A stretch of DNA of 64,000 nucleotides from Pseudomonas viridiflava (lineage in GTDB: Bacteria > Pseudomonadota > Gammaproteobacteria > Pseudomonadales > Pseudomonadaceae), in the NCBI RefSeq assembly GCF_900585905.1, contig NZ_UTVH01000095.1:62001-126000 (forward strand), written 5' to 3'. Under the pieces are notes generated by a model. That model was not told where the DNA came from, ran no database searches, and saw only the letters and a list, made by a program, of their open reading frames with translations. Of the stretch, positions 8,678 to 17,508 are shown in pieces; the first letter of the stretch is position 1; each line of letters opens with the position of its first letter. Position numbers and translations under genes: made by a program.

Positions 8678-8820
8678 GTGGGACCGGCCTCAGCCGGGAA
8701 GAGGCCAGCACAGCTGATGAATCTGTGGAACAGGCCAGTCAGCTTTCTCGGCTGAAGCCGGTCCCACGTCATCATTGTGTTCTGTGCGACCTCCTCGCGA
8801 GCACCTTCGCTCCCACGGGC
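8678..8820. repeat. REP-type inverted repeats
   Basis: The arm at 8678-8700 (GTGGGACCGGCCTCAGCCGGG) pairs with the inverted copy at 8745-8767 (CTCGGCTGAAGCCGGTCCCAC). A further REP-like arm ends in GCTCCCACGGG near 8820. They occupy the 361-bp gap between the RibD-like gene and pobA; the rest of the gap (8821-9026) shows no gene. Confidence 0.8.
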
Positions 8821-9026
8821 CGCGCCGCAAAAGCCACAGTAATCGCCGCCAAAAGTTGTCCACGAAAAGTGGGGGTATGTCTGTGGATAACTTCGCCAAC
8901 GCCTTGCAGGCTGCGGTTTTGCGCCGATGATCATGAAATGAACAGCCGCAAATAAGCAGAATTTCCCTTGATTTTCAGATGCTTCGCGGTGCAGCGCTGC
9001 GCTTGTTGCCAATAGTGGCCCTTCCC

Positions 9027-10211
9027 TCAGTCAACCTCTTCGAAAGGCAGCCCGACATAATTTTCGGCAATGGTCCTGCGGCCGGCCTCGGCGGTGGCGA
9101 AGTAATCGAGTTCCGCCGCTTGCAACCGCTGACTGAAGCCGTCGCTGTCGGGAAAGTGGTGCAGCATCGTGGTCATCCACCAGGAAAACCGCTCGGCTTT
9201 CCACACTCGACGCAGGCAGATGTCGGAATAACGTTGCAACACATCCGCGCGGCCTTCGCCATAGACCTTGAGCAGCAGGCGATACAGCGTGTTGACGTCG
9301 CCTGCTGCCAGATTCAAACCTTTGGCCCCGGTGGGCGGGACGATATGCGCAGCGTCGCCGAGGAGGAACAGGCGCCCGTGCTGCATGGGCTCGACCACGA
9401 AACTGCGTAACGGCGCGATGCTTTTTTCGATGGACGGCCCGGTCACCAGACGCTCGGCAACCTCCTGCGGCAGGCGCTGTTTCAGTTCGTCCCAGAAGCG
9501 CTCATCGGACCAGTCCTCGACGTTTTCCTCGGCACCGACCTGCACGTAATAGCGGCTGCGGGTTCTCGAACGCATGCTGCACAGGGCGAACCCCCGGGCG
9601 TGGCGAGCGTAAATCAGCTCTTCACTTACCGGCGGCGTATCGGCCAGCACGCCGAGCCAGCCGAAGGGGTAGACCCGCTCGAAAGTGGTCAGCGCAGCGG
9701 CCGGGATGGCCTGGCGCGAAACGCCATGAAAACCGTCGCAACCGGCAATGTAATCGCAGTCCAGGCGCAGGGTCTGGCCGTCGACTTCAAAGGTCACATA
9801 GGGCGCTGCTGTATTCAGGTCGTGGGGTTGAACGTCGTTGGCGTCGAAAAAGCTGACCGCCCCGGCATCGCCCCGCGCCTGCAGCAAGTCGCGGGTGACT
9901 TCGGTCTGGCCATAGACCATCACGCGCTGGCCGCCGGTCAACTGGTGCAGGTCGATGCGCTCGGTGCGGCCGTCGAACGCCAGCGTGAAACCGTCATGGG
10001 GCAGGCCCTCGGCATCCAGGCGCTGGGCCACACCGGCTTCGCGCAGCAGATCGACCGTGCCCTGTTCCAGCACTCCGGCTCGAATGCGCGAGAGAATATG
10101 GACGGGATTTTTGCGCTCGATAATCACGTTATCGATACCGGCGCGTTGCAGCAACTGGCCGAGCAGCAGGCCGGAAGGCCCGCAGCCAATAATGGCGATC
10201 TGGGTTTTCAT
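9027..10211 (-). CDS. pobA: 4-hydroxybenzoate 3-monooxygenase
   Basis: Flavoprotein of 394 residues, the exact usual PobA length, that hydroxylates 4-hydroxybenzoate to protocatechuate using NADPH, FAD and O2. The FAD-binding GxGxxG is at the N-terminus (MKTQIAIIGCGPSGLLLG), the DG motif is CDGFHGVSR, and the second FAD motif is LLGDAAHIVPPTGAKGLNLA. The start at 10211 is set by the GxGxxG spacing and by GAAGGTAACGCC upstream; a longer in-frame extension to 10283 is rejected. It is divergent from its AraC-type regulator and directly precedes the pca cluster that consumes its product. Confidence 0.97.
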   Translation of the reverse strand: MKTQIAIIGCGPSGLLLGQLLQRAGIDNVIIERKNPVHILSRIRAGVLEQGTVDLLREAGVAQRLDAEGLPHDGFTLAFDGRTERIDLHQLTGGQRVMVYGQTEVTRDLLQARGDAGAVSFFDANDVQPHDLNTAAPYVTFEVDGQTLRLDCDYIAGCDGFHGVSRQAIPAAALTTFERVYPFGWLGVLADTPPVSEELIYARHARGFALCSMRSRTRSRYYVQVGAEENVEDWSDERFWDELKQRLPQEVAERLVTGPSIEKSIAPLRSFVVEPMQHGRLFLLGDAAHIVPPTGAKGLNLAAGDVNTLYRLLLKVYGEGRADVLQRYSDICLRRVWKAERFSWWMTTMLHHFPDSDGFSQRLQAAELDYFATAEAGRRTIAENYVGLPFEEVD

Positions 10212-10331
10212 GGCGTTACCTTCAAGCTTCTTGTTTTTGTCTGGCTGGTATTTTTGGTGGCTTGAAGGTGAAGAAGAAGGCACGATTCGTTGTATTTTCT
10301 GGATTTTCCATCAGCTCTGGCGGAGGGCTGC

Positions 10332-11204
10332 ATGCCCGCAAGCATTCGCGAAGTCGTCCCGGTGTTCCAGTTGTATGGCGAAACGGCGCCCTGGCCGACG
10401 CCCGATTTGCTGCATTGCGAGCCGATCCCACAGCGCAGCCAGTTGCACGGCTGGGAGATACGCAACCACGCCCACAACGATCTGGTGCAACTGTTGTATG
10501 TGCAATCCGGGCAGGCCACGCTGCAGGTGGAAGGCATCACCCGGCAGGCCGCGTCAGCTGTGCTGCAGATCATCCCACCGCTGAGCGTGCACAGTTTTCG
10601 CTTCGCGCCGGATATCCAGGGCTATGTGCTCAGCCTGGCGCAACCTCTGGTGGAGCGGTTGAATGCCACACTGGTGCTGCCAGGCGCCGATCAGGCCCAA
10701 TGTCATGCGGTTGATGAGCCGGCGCGCAGGCTGCTGGATGTTCTGTTCGCGGCGATCAGCGAGGAATACTGCCAGGTGAGCAGCGGCAGGGACGCCATGT
10801 TGCAAGCGCTGGTGACTCAGCTGTGGATATGGCTGGCGCGACGCACTGCTGAATCGAAAACCGCGCCTGTTGTCGCCCATGAAGCCGGTCGCCCGCAACT
10901 GCAAGCGTTCACTCGGCTGCTGGGCCAGCATTATCGCCAGCATTTGCCCATCGAGTACTACGCGACGCAGTTGAATGTCAGTGCGGCTTATCTCAACAGC
11001 CTGTGTCGTCGGCTCACCGGGCATTCTGCCTTGCAGCTGATCAACCAGCGCCTGCTGCTGGAAGCCAAACGCGAGCTGGTCTACACCACGCTGACCGTCA
11101 ATCAGGTCTCGGACCGGCTGGGGTTCTCTGACCCCGCCTATTTTTCCCGCTTTTTCAAGCGCAGTACCGGGCAGTCGCCGCGCCAGTTCCGCGTGGTGCG
11201 CTAG
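10332..11204 (+). CDS. pobR: AraC/XylS-type activator of pobA
   Basis: Transcription factor of 290 residues. The N-terminal cupin-like sensing domain (HNDLVQLLYVQSGQATLQVEGITRQ) is followed by a C-terminal double helix-turn-helix: LPIEYYATQLNVSAAYLNSLCRRLTGHSALQLI, then NQVSDRLGFSDPAYFSRFFKRSTGQSPRQFR, typical of AraC/XylS proteins. In Pseudomonas the divergent AraC-type gene next to pobA activates pobA in response to 4-hydroxybenzoate. The ATG at 10332 is preceded by GGAGGG; an in-frame TTG at 10290 would invade the pobA promoter. The 120-bp pobA-pobR gap should hold the operator, but I could not single out a palindrome. Confidence 0.88.
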   Translation: MPASIREVVPVFQLYGETAPWPTPDLLHCEPIPQRSQLHGWEIRNHAHNDLVQLLYVQSGQATLQVEGITRQAASAVLQIIPPLSVHSFRFAPDIQGYVLSLAQPLVERLNATLVLPGADQAQCHAVDEPARRLLDVLFAAISEEYCQVSSGRDAMLQALVTQLWIWLARRTAESKTAPVVAHEAGRPQLQAFTRLLGQHYRQHLPIEYYATQLNVSAAYLNSLCRRLTGHSALQLINQRLLLEAKRELVYTTLTVNQVSDRLGFSDPAYFSRFFKRSTGQSPRQFRVVR

Positions 11205-11292
11205 CCGTTGCGTGCAACGCCGTCTGCCGTGGGCAATGCGCCAAACGGCGTCAGGCTGGGTATGCTGATGCTGCCTCTTTTCCTTGCTGGCG

Positions 11293-12231
11293 ATGATTAC
11301 GTTGAACATTGATACCCGAATTAAATTCCGCCATTTGCTGTGTTTCCTCGAAGTCGCCCGGCAGGGCAGCCTGGCCAGGGCGTCGGATCAACTGGCGATC
11401 AGCCAGCCGGCGCTGTCCAAGACCCTCAAGGAACTGGAAACCCTGCTGCAGACCCAGCTCTTCGTACGCAGCAAGAGCGGGGCAGCGCTGACCGACGCCG
11501 GGGTGGCGTTCCTGCGCTTTGCCGGGCCCAGCGTGCAATCGTTACGCGAAGGGGTGAACAGCTTGCGTTCCGGCGAGCACGAGCCGGTGACCGCACGTCT
11601 GGGCGTGCTGTCGACCGTGGAAAGTCTGCTGGTGCCGGAAGTGGTGTGCCGCCTGCACGCACGGCATCCGGCCTTGATCGTCAGTGTGATGACCGGGCCC
11701 AGCGCTTATCTGCTGTCGCAACTGCGCGTTGGGGAACTGGATCTGGTCATCGGCCGCATGACCGACAGCCCGCAGATCCAGGGGCTGACCTTCGAGCACC
11801 TGTACAGCGAATCGATGACTCTGGTGGTGCGTCGCGGTCACCCGCTGCTTGGGGCCGGGCTGCAACGCGAGCAGCTTGAGCATTACCCCATGGTGTTGCC
11901 GCTTGCGGGCACTACCATTCGCAAATTCGCCGACGCGCTGTTTGTGCAATATGGCCTGAGCCCGCCGCGCCAGCGCCTGGAAACCCTGTCGCTGACGCTC
12001 AGCCGACGTTACGTGCAATGCAGCGACGCCATCTGGATCGCGCCGCTGGATGCCGTGCAGCAGGATGTGCGCAATGGAGAGCTGCATGAGCTGGAGCTAG
12101 GCATCCGCGAGCCGGGCGGGTCAGTGGGCATCTCCAGCAACCCGGCGTTGCCGCTGTCGAGAGCGGCGCAGTGGTGCGTGGACGTGTTGCGGGAGGTGGG
12201 CAAGGCCTACGGCGAGATCGTCCATCCATAA
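11293..12231 (+). CDS. pcaQ: LysR-type regulator of protocatechuate genes
   Basis: LysR family regulator of 312 residues. The N-terminal winged helix (KFRHLLCFLEVARQGSLARASDQLAISQPALSKTLKELE) has the PcaQ/GbpR-subgroup look, followed by a periplasmic-binding-type effector domain (about residues 95-300). PcaQ proteins activate pcaHG and neighbours in response to the pathway intermediate 3-carboxy-cis,cis-muconate or its lactone. It sits directly upstream of pcaHG on the same strand, and a palindrome matching the known PcaQ site overlaps its stop codon. ATG 11293 is preferred over the in-frame TTG at 11284. There is no strong Shine-Dalgarno. Confidence 0.9.
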   Translation: MITLNIDTRIKFRHLLCFLEVARQGSLARASDQLAISQPALSKTLKELETLLQTQLFVRSKSGAALTDAGVAFLRFAGPSVQSLREGVNSLRSGEHEPVTARLGVLSTVESLLVPEVVCRLHARHPALIVSVMTGPSAYLLSQLRVGELDLVIGRMTDSPQIQGLTFEHLYSESMTLVVRRGHPLLGAGLQREQLEHYPMVLPLAGTTIRKFADALFVQYGLSPPRQRLETLSLTLSRRYVQCSDAIWIAPLDAVQQDVRNGELHELELGIREPGGSVGISSNPALPLSRAAQWCVDVLREVGKAYGEIVHP

Positions 12232-12247
12232 CCAGATGGTTATGGAT
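12224..12247. promoter_or_regulatory. Candidate PcaQ operator (or pcaQ terminator stem)
   Basis: ATCCATAACC-AGAT-GGTTATGGAT is a perfect palindrome with 10-bp arms. Its core ATAACC-N4-GGTTAT matches the PcaQ motif described in rhizobia (ATAACC-N4-GGTTAA). It overlaps the pcaQ stop codon and lies about 105 bp upstream of pcaH. It could also be an RNA hairpin, but the T-run after it is poor. Confidence 0.6.
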
Positions 12248-12351
12248 GCAGTCGTTTTATTCAGTTCAGGTTTGGGTTCGGCCACGACAGACTGCGGGCT
12301 GTTCACGCGCTCCATCCAATAATAAGCAACAGGAAAAACCTGGAGAACCGC

Positions 12352-13071
12352 ATGCCTGATGCGCACAGCAGCCGCTTTGTCATTCGTGACCGAAACTGGC
12401 ACCCCAAAGCCCTGACGCCTGATTACAAGACCTCGATCCTGCGCTCGCCGCGACAGGCATTGGTCAGCATTCCGCAGTCGAGTTGCGAAACGACCGGCCC
12501 GGATTTTTCTCATCTCAAGTTCGGTGAGCACGACAACGACCTGCTCCTGAATTTCAACAACGGCGGCTTGCCTATCGGTGAGCGCATCATCGTCGCCGGG
12601 CGGGTTTGCGATCAGTATGGCAAGCCGGTGCCGCACACCCTGGTGGAGATCTGGCAGGCCAATGCGGGCGGGCGCTATCGCCACAAGCGCGACGCGTACC
12701 TGGCGCCCATCGACCCCAACTTCGGCGGTGTCGGCCGGGCGCTGACTGACCGCGACGGCCATTACAGCTTTCGTACCGTGAAGCCGGGCCCCTACCCATG
12801 GCGCAACGGCCCCAACGACTGGCGTCCGGCGCACATTCACGTGTCGGTCAGCGGCCCGTCGATTGCGACGCGGCTGATTACTCAGCTGTATTTCGAGGGT
12901 GATCCACTGATCCCGTTGTGCCCCATCGTCCAGTCCATCGCCCACCCCGAAGCGGTGCAAAGCCTGATTGCCCGGCTCGACATGGGCATGGCCAACCCCA
13001 TGGACTGCCTCGCCTATCGCTTTGACGTGGTGCTGCGTGGACAACGCGCCACCCATTTCGAAAATCGCTGA
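12352..13071 (+). CDS. pcaH: Protocatechuate 3,4-dioxygenase beta subunit
   Basis: Protein of 239 residues, the iron-bearing subunit of protocatechuate 3,4-dioxygenase, which opens protocatechuate by intradiol cleavage to 3-carboxy-cis,cis-muconate. The four Fe(III) ligands are in place: Y109 (GGRYRHK), Y148 (GPYPW), H161 and H163 (RPAHIHV). Signature segments IIVAGRVCDQYGKPVPHTLVEIWQAN and LTDRDGHYSFRTVKPGPYPW are intact. Length is normal. pcaG follows after 11 bp, and the pair form the catalytic heterodimer. The region upstream contains the candidate PcaQ operator. Confidence 0.97.
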   Translation: MPDAHSSRFVIRDRNWHPKALTPDYKTSILRSPRQALVSIPQSSCETTGPDFSHLKFGEHDNDLLLNFNNGGLPIGERIIVAGRVCDQYGKPVPHTLVEIWQANAGGRYRHKRDAYLAPIDPNFGGVGRALTDRDGHYSFRTVKPGPYPWRNGPNDWRPAHIHVSVSGPSIATRLITQLYFEGDPLIPLCPIVQSIAHPEAVQSLIARLDMGMANPMDCLAYRFDVVLRGQRATHFENR

Positions 13072-13082
13072 GGACCGCGCCC

Positions 13083-13685
13083 ATGCCTGTTCAACTGCTG
13101 CCTGAAACACCTTCCCAGACCGCTGGCCCCTACGTGCACATCGGCCTGGCGCTGGAAGCGGCGGGCAATCCGCCCCGGGATCTGGAAATCACCCATGAAA
13201 TGGTCATGGCCCATGCGCCCGGCGAACACATTGTGCTGTTGGGCAATGTCTATGATGGCAACGGCCACCTGATCCGCGATGCTTTTCTGGAGTTCTGGCA
13301 GGCCGACCATGAGGGGGTGTATCACCCGGTGTACGATCCGCAAAAGCCGTTCAACGGCTTTGGTCGCACCGCCACCGGCGAGGATGGCCAGTGGTTGCTC
13401 AACACCATCAAACCCGGCACCGTGCGCAATGCCGCAGGCGTACCCGTGGCGGCGCATGTCAACGTGTCGTTGTTCGCGCGCGGGATCAATATTCATCTGC
13501 AAACGCGTCTGTACTTCGACGACCAGGCCCAGGCCAATGCACAGGACCCGGTACTGAATCTGATTGAACAACCGGCCCGCCGCGAAACCCTGATTGCTCG
13601 CCGTTGCGAGTTCGACGGCAAGACCGCCTACCGTTTTGATATCCGCGTGCAGGGCGACAACGAAACGGTTTTTTTCGACTTCTGA
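13083..13685 (+). CDS. pcaG: Protocatechuate 3,4-dioxygenase alpha subunit
   Basis: Protein of 200 residues, the alpha subunit that lacks the iron ligands but completes the active site with PcaH. The typical start (LLPETPSQTAGPYVHIGLA) and intradiol core (LLGNVYDGNGHLIRDAFLEFWQAD, then FGRTATGEDGQWLLNTIKPG, then PVAAHVNVSLFARGINIHLQTRLYF) are intact. It is co-transcribed with pcaH 11 bp upstream. A 73-bp gap separates it from pcaK. Confidence 0.96.
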   Translation: MPVQLLPETPSQTAGPYVHIGLALEAAGNPPRDLEITHEMVMAHAPGEHIVLLGNVYDGNGHLIRDAFLEFWQADHEGVYHPVYDPQKPFNGFGRTATGEDGQWLLNTIKPGTVRNAAGVPVAAHVNVSLFARGINIHLQTRLYFDDQAQANAQDPVLNLIEQPARRETLIARRCEFDGKTAYRFDIRVQGDNETVFFDF

Positions 13686-13758
13686 ACGGATTTATCGTCG
13701 TGTGAGCAGCAAGGCGTTCGTACCCGCGAACGACCCCATAATAATAAAAGGATGGACC

Positions 13759-15108
13759 ATGACACTCACCGCTCGCGTGCCCGAGGCTGGCACCCTTGAT
13801 GTGCAGGCTTTTATCAATGCTCAACCGCTATCGCGCTACCAGTGGCGCGTGGTGGTGCTGTGTTTTCTGATTGTGTTTCTCGACGGCCTCGACACCGCTG
13901 CCATGGGTTTCATCGCACCGGCATTGAGTGTGGAGTGGGGCATTGATCGCGCCAGCCTCGGGCCGGTGATGAGCGCGGCGCTGATCGGCATGGTCTTCGG
14001 CGCCCTCGGATCCGGCCCCCTGGCCGACCGTTTCGGGCGCAAAGTGGTGCTAGTGGTGGCGGTGTTTCTATTTGGCCTGTTCAGCCTGCTGTCGGCGTAC
14101 AGCAGCAACATCGATCAGTTGTTGATCCTGCGTCTGCTCACCGGGCTGGGCCTGGGGGCGGCGATGCCCAATGCCACAACGTTGCTGTCGGAATACACCC
14201 CGGAGCGGCTGAAATCGTTGCTGGTCACCAGCATGTTCTGTGGTTTCAACCTGGGCATGGCCTGCGGCGGTTTCGTCTCGGCCAAGCTGATTCCGGCCAT
14301 GGGTTGGCACAGCCTGCTGATGCTGGGTGGGATTCTGCCGTTGATCCTGACGCTGGTGCTGATGATCTGGCTGCCGGAGTCGGCAAGGTTTCTGGTGGTG
14401 CGCAATCGCGGTGCCGAGCGTATTCGCAAGGTGCTGGCGCCCATCGCGCCACTGCAGGTCAACGCCGCGCATGATTTCAGCGTGCCGGAGCAGAAAACCG
14501 TGCGCAGCCGCAATGTGCTCAAGGTGGTGTTTGCCGGCCGCTACAGCGCAGGCACCTTGCTGCTCTGGCTGACTTATTTCATGGGTTTGGTGATCGTTTA
14601 CCTGCTGACCAGTTGGTTGCCGACGCTGATGCGCGACAGTGGCGCGAGCATGGAACAGTCGGCGTTGATCGGCGCGCTGTTCCAGTTTGGCGGTGTGCTG
14701 AGCGCAGTGGGCGTGGGCTGGGCGATGGACAAATACAACCCGCACAAGGTGATCGGCTGTGCCTATTTTCTGGCCGGGATCTTCGCCTGGCTGGTGGGGC
14801 AGAGCCTGGGCAATGTCGCCGTGCTGGCGATTCTGGTGTTGCTGGCGGGCATGTGCATCAACGGCGCGCAGTCGGCGATGCCGTCCTTGGCGGCGCGCTT
14901 CTACCCGACCCAGGGCCGCGCCACCGGCGTGTCGTGGATGCTCGGGATCGGGCGTTTCGGCGCCATTCTGGGGGCCTGGGCGGGCGCGACGTTGCTCGGC
15001 CTGGGCTGGAACTTCGAGCAGGTGCTGACCGCGCTGGTGGTGCCCGCGGTCCTGGCGGCCATCGCCGTCCTGATCAAAGGCTGGGTCAGCCATTCCGACG
15101 CCACCTGA
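13759..15108 (+). CDS. pcaK: Aromatic acid:H+ symporter, MFS superfamily
   Basis: Inner-membrane transporter of 449 residues with about 12 hydrophobic segments. It has the AAHS-family features: DGLDTAAMGFIAPAL in the first helix, where the Asp residues are needed in PcaK, and GPLADRFGRKVVLV between helices 2 and 3. PcaK takes up 4-hydroxybenzoate and protocatechuate, feeding PobA and PcaHG, and contributes to chemotaxis toward aromatics in P. putida. ATG 13759 is preceded by AAAAGGA. It sits between pcaHG and pcaB in an apparent operon. The substrate is inferred from context. Confidence 0.9.
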   Translation: MTLTARVPEAGTLDVQAFINAQPLSRYQWRVVVLCFLIVFLDGLDTAAMGFIAPALSVEWGIDRASLGPVMSAALIGMVFGALGSGPLADRFGRKVVLVVAVFLFGLFSLLSAYSSNIDQLLILRLLTGLGLGAAMPNATTLLSEYTPERLKSLLVTSMFCGFNLGMACGGFVSAKLIPAMGWHSLLMLGGILPLILTLVLMIWLPESARFLVVRNRGAERIRKVLAPIAPLQVNAAHDFSVPEQKTVRSRNVLKVVFAGRYSAGTLLLWLTYFMGLVIVYLLTSWLPTLMRDSGASMEQSALIGALFQFGGVLSAVGVGWAMDKYNPHKVIGCAYFLAGIFAWLVGQSLGNVAVLAILVLLAGMCINGAQSAMPSLAARFYPTQGRATGVSWMLGIGRFGAILGAWAGATLLGLGWNFEQVLTALVVPAVLAAIAVLIKGWVSHSDAT

Positions 15109-15118
15109 TGACTGGAGC

Positions 15119-16501
15119 ATGCTTTTGAATTCTTCAAGCCAGCAACTGTTCGACGCTTATTTCAGCCAGGCGCAGATGAGCGAGGTGTTTTCCGATCACG
15201 GTCGTCTGCAGGGCATGCTCGACTTCGAGGCTGCGTTGGCACGCGCTCAGGTCAGCACCGGTTTGATCCCGGCCCAGGTGCTTGCCGCCATCGAGGCCAG
15301 TTGCCACGCGCCACTGTTCGATGTGGCCGAACTGGCGACGGCCATTGGCAGCGCCGGTAATCCGGCGATCCCGCTGGTCAAGGCACTGGGCAAAAAAATC
15401 GCTGCCGATAACCCGGTTGCCGAGCGCTATCTGCATCTGGGCGCCACCAGCCAGGACGTGATGGACAGCGGGCTGGTGCTGCAACTGCGCCGCGCCATCG
15501 AGCTGCTGGACCACGACTTGCGGGTGCTGGCCGACAGCCTCGCCAGCCAGGCGCTGCGTCACCGCGCCACGCCGCTGGCCGGACGCACCTGGCTGCAACA
15601 GGCCACGCCGGTGACCCTGGGGATGAAAATAGCCGGCTGGCTTGGGGCGATCAGTCGCCACCGCCAACGCCTGCGGGAACTCAAGCCGCGCCTGTTGTGC
15701 CTGCAATTTGGCGGCGCCTCGGGCACCCTGGCGGCGCTGGGCGAGCAGGCCTTGCCGGTCGCCGTCGCCCTGGCGCGGGAACTGCAACTGACCCTGCCGG
15801 AACAACCCTGGCACACCCAGCGCGACCGGCTGGTGGAATTCGCCGCCTGGCTTGGCCTGCTGGCGGGCAGTCTGGGCAAGGTCGGGCGCGACATCAGCTT
15901 GTTGATGCAGACCGAAGTCGGCGAGCTGTTCGAGCCGGCAGCGGCGGGTAAGGGCGGCTCGTCGACCATGCCGCACAAGCGCAACCCGGTGGGCGCTGCG
16001 GTGATGATCAGCGCGGCAGTGCGCGCCCCCGGGCTGGTGGCGACGATGTTTGCTGCCTTGGCACAGGAGCACGAACGCAGCCTCGGCCTGTGGCACGCGG
16101 AATGGGAAACTCTGCCCCAGCTGTGCTGCCTGGTGTCCGGTTCGCTGCAACAGGCGTTGCAGATGGTCCCGGAACTTGAAGTCGATGCCGAGCGCATGCG
16201 ACACAATCTGCAGTCCACCCAGGGCCTGATCCTGGCCGAGGCGGTGAGCATCGAACTGGCCCGGCGCCTGGGCCGCGACGCGGCGCATCATCTGGTCGAG
16301 CAGGGCTGCCGCCTTGCCGTGCAACACGGCCTGCCCCTGCGCGAGGTGCTCGGGGCCGATCCACAGGTCAGCCAGGCGCTGACGCCTGCAGACCTGGACC
16401 GATTGCTCGACCCTGCCCATTACCTGGGCCTGGCTCAGCAATGGGTCGCGCGAGCGGTGGCCGAGCATGAACAACTCGGCAACGATCACACTGATCTGTA
16501 G
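15119..16501 (+). CDS. pcaB: 3-carboxy-cis,cis-muconate cycloisomerase
   Basis: Enzyme of 460 residues in the fumarase/aspartase superfamily that lactonises 3-carboxy-cis,cis-muconate to 4-carboxymuconolactone. The superfamily signature GSSTMPHKRNP is at about residues 279-290, and LGATSQDVMDSGLVLQLR is an earlier conserved block. Length fits bacterial PcaB. The ATG at 15119 lies very close to the CTGGAG Shine-Dalgarno; the in-frame TTG at 15125 has better spacing and could be used instead. The stop codon overlaps the first arm of a REP element, so the operon is interrupted by a hairpin before pcaD. Confidence 0.95.
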   Translation: MLLNSSSQQLFDAYFSQAQMSEVFSDHGRLQGMLDFEAALARAQVSTGLIPAQVLAAIEASCHAPLFDVAELATAIGSAGNPAIPLVKALGKKIAADNPVAERYLHLGATSQDVMDSGLVLQLRRAIELLDHDLRVLADSLASQALRHRATPLAGRTWLQQATPVTLGMKIAGWLGAISRHRQRLRELKPRLLCLQFGGASGTLAALGEQALPVAVALARELQLTLPEQPWHTQRDRLVEFAAWLGLLAGSLGKVGRDISLLMQTEVGELFEPAAAGKGGSSTMPHKRNPVGAAVMISAAVRAPGLVATMFAALAQEHERSLGLWHAEWETLPQLCCLVSGSLQQALQMVPELEVDAERMRHNLQSTQGLILAEAVSIELARRLGRDAAHHLVEQGCRLAVQHGLPLREVLGADPQVSQALTPADLDRLLDPAHYLGLAQQWVARAVAEHEQLGNDHTDL

Positions 16502-16584
16502 GAGCGCGCTTGCCCGCGATGACGTCGGCACCGGCAATATATTCAGCACCTGACAGACCGAATCGCGGGCAAGCGCGCTCCTAC
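16498..16584. repeat. REP inverted repeat between pcaB and pcaD
   Basis: GTAGGAGCGCGCTTGCCCGCGAT at 16498 pairs with its inverted copy ending at 16584. The spacer contains GCAATATATTCA and CTGACAGACCGAATCGC. It overlaps the pcaB stop codon. A relative with nearly the same spacer lies at 52244. Confidence 0.9.
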
Positions 16585-16706
16585 GAATAAAAAATATTTC
16601 AAATCAGATAGCTGTGTTTTTCAACGAGAGCCAACGTGTTGGCCAAGAGAGTGCCAGCACGGATGCGCACGAAAAAAAATCGCACCCATCCATCACAGGA
16701 GGCCCA

Positions 16707-17495
16707 ATGCCCTTTATCCAACTCCCCGACGGCAAGCTGCACTATCAGCTCGAAGGCCCGCAAGGCTCGCCGGTATTGCTGCTGTCCAACTCCCTGGGCA
16801 CCGATCTGCACATGTGGGATTCGCAGATGCCGACGTTCACTCGCCATTTCCAGGTGCTGCGCTACGACACCCGGGGCCATGGCCAGTCACTGGTGACCGA
16901 TGGCAGCTACAGTATTGAGCAGAATGGCCAGGACGTATTGGCCTTGCTCGATGCCTTGCAGTTAGCTCAGGTGCATGTGTGCGGGCTGTCCATGGGCGGG
17001 CTGATTGGCCAATGGCTGGCGATCAACGCTGCGCCACGCCTGTTGCGCGTGGTGCTGTGCAATACCGCCGCGAAGATTGGCACTGCCGAAGTCTGGAATT
17101 CGCGTATTGAAACGGTCCAGCGCGAGGGTGTTGCCGCCATGCGGGCACTGCGCGAGGCCTCCATTGCGCGCTGGTTCACGCCTGAGTTTGCCAGCGCCGC
17201 GCCGCAGCAGGTCGAGCCGATTGTCGCCATGCTGGCGCGCACTTCACCGCAAGGCTACGCAGGCAATTGTGCGGCTGTCAGGGACGCCGATTTTCGTCAA
17301 CAGATCAGCGCGATAAAACGCCCGGTGCTGGTGGTCTGTGGCAGCCACGATGCGGTCACTACGCCGGCCGACGGGCAGTTTCTTGCCGATCAGATCCATG
17401 GCGCCGACTACGTTGAATTCCACGCCGCGCACTTGTCCAGCGTCGAAGCGGGCAGCGCTTTCGGCGAGCGCATTCTCACTTTTCTGCACGCTTGA
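16707..17495 (+). CDS. pcaD: 3-oxoadipate enol-lactonase
   Basis: Alpha/beta hydrolase of 262 residues that hydrolyses 3-oxoadipate enol-lactone to 3-oxoadipate. The nucleophile elbow is CGLSMGG with S95. Earlier, LLLSNSLGTDLHMWD supplies the oxyanion region, YDTRGHGQS is the usual second block, and the C-terminal FHAAHLSSVEAG carries the catalytic His. The ATG at 16707 follows a strong AGGAGG. Length is typical. It is separated from pcaB by 205 bp containing a REP but is followed within 13 bp by pcaC. Confidence 0.95.
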   Translation: MPFIQLPDGKLHYQLEGPQGSPVLLLSNSLGTDLHMWDSQMPTFTRHFQVLRYDTRGHGQSLVTDGSYSIEQNGQDVLALLDALQLAQVHVCGLSMGGLIGQWLAINAAPRLLRVVLCNTAAKIGTAEVWNSRIETVQREGVAAMRALREASIARWFTPEFASAAPQQVEPIVAMLARTSPQGYAGNCAAVRDADFRQQISAIKRPVLVVCGSHDAVTTPADGQFLADQIHGADYVEFHAAHLSSVEAGSAFGERILTFLHA

Positions 17496-17508
17496 ACCGG
17501 AGCCCCAT

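Noticed and set aside
14068..15120. 350-codon open frame opposite pcaK
   Set aside because: Antisense shadow, low-complexity Gln/His-rich product.
15134..16549. 471-codon open frame opposite pcaB
   Set aside because: Antisense shadow with Arg/Gln/His-rich composition over an intact pcaB.
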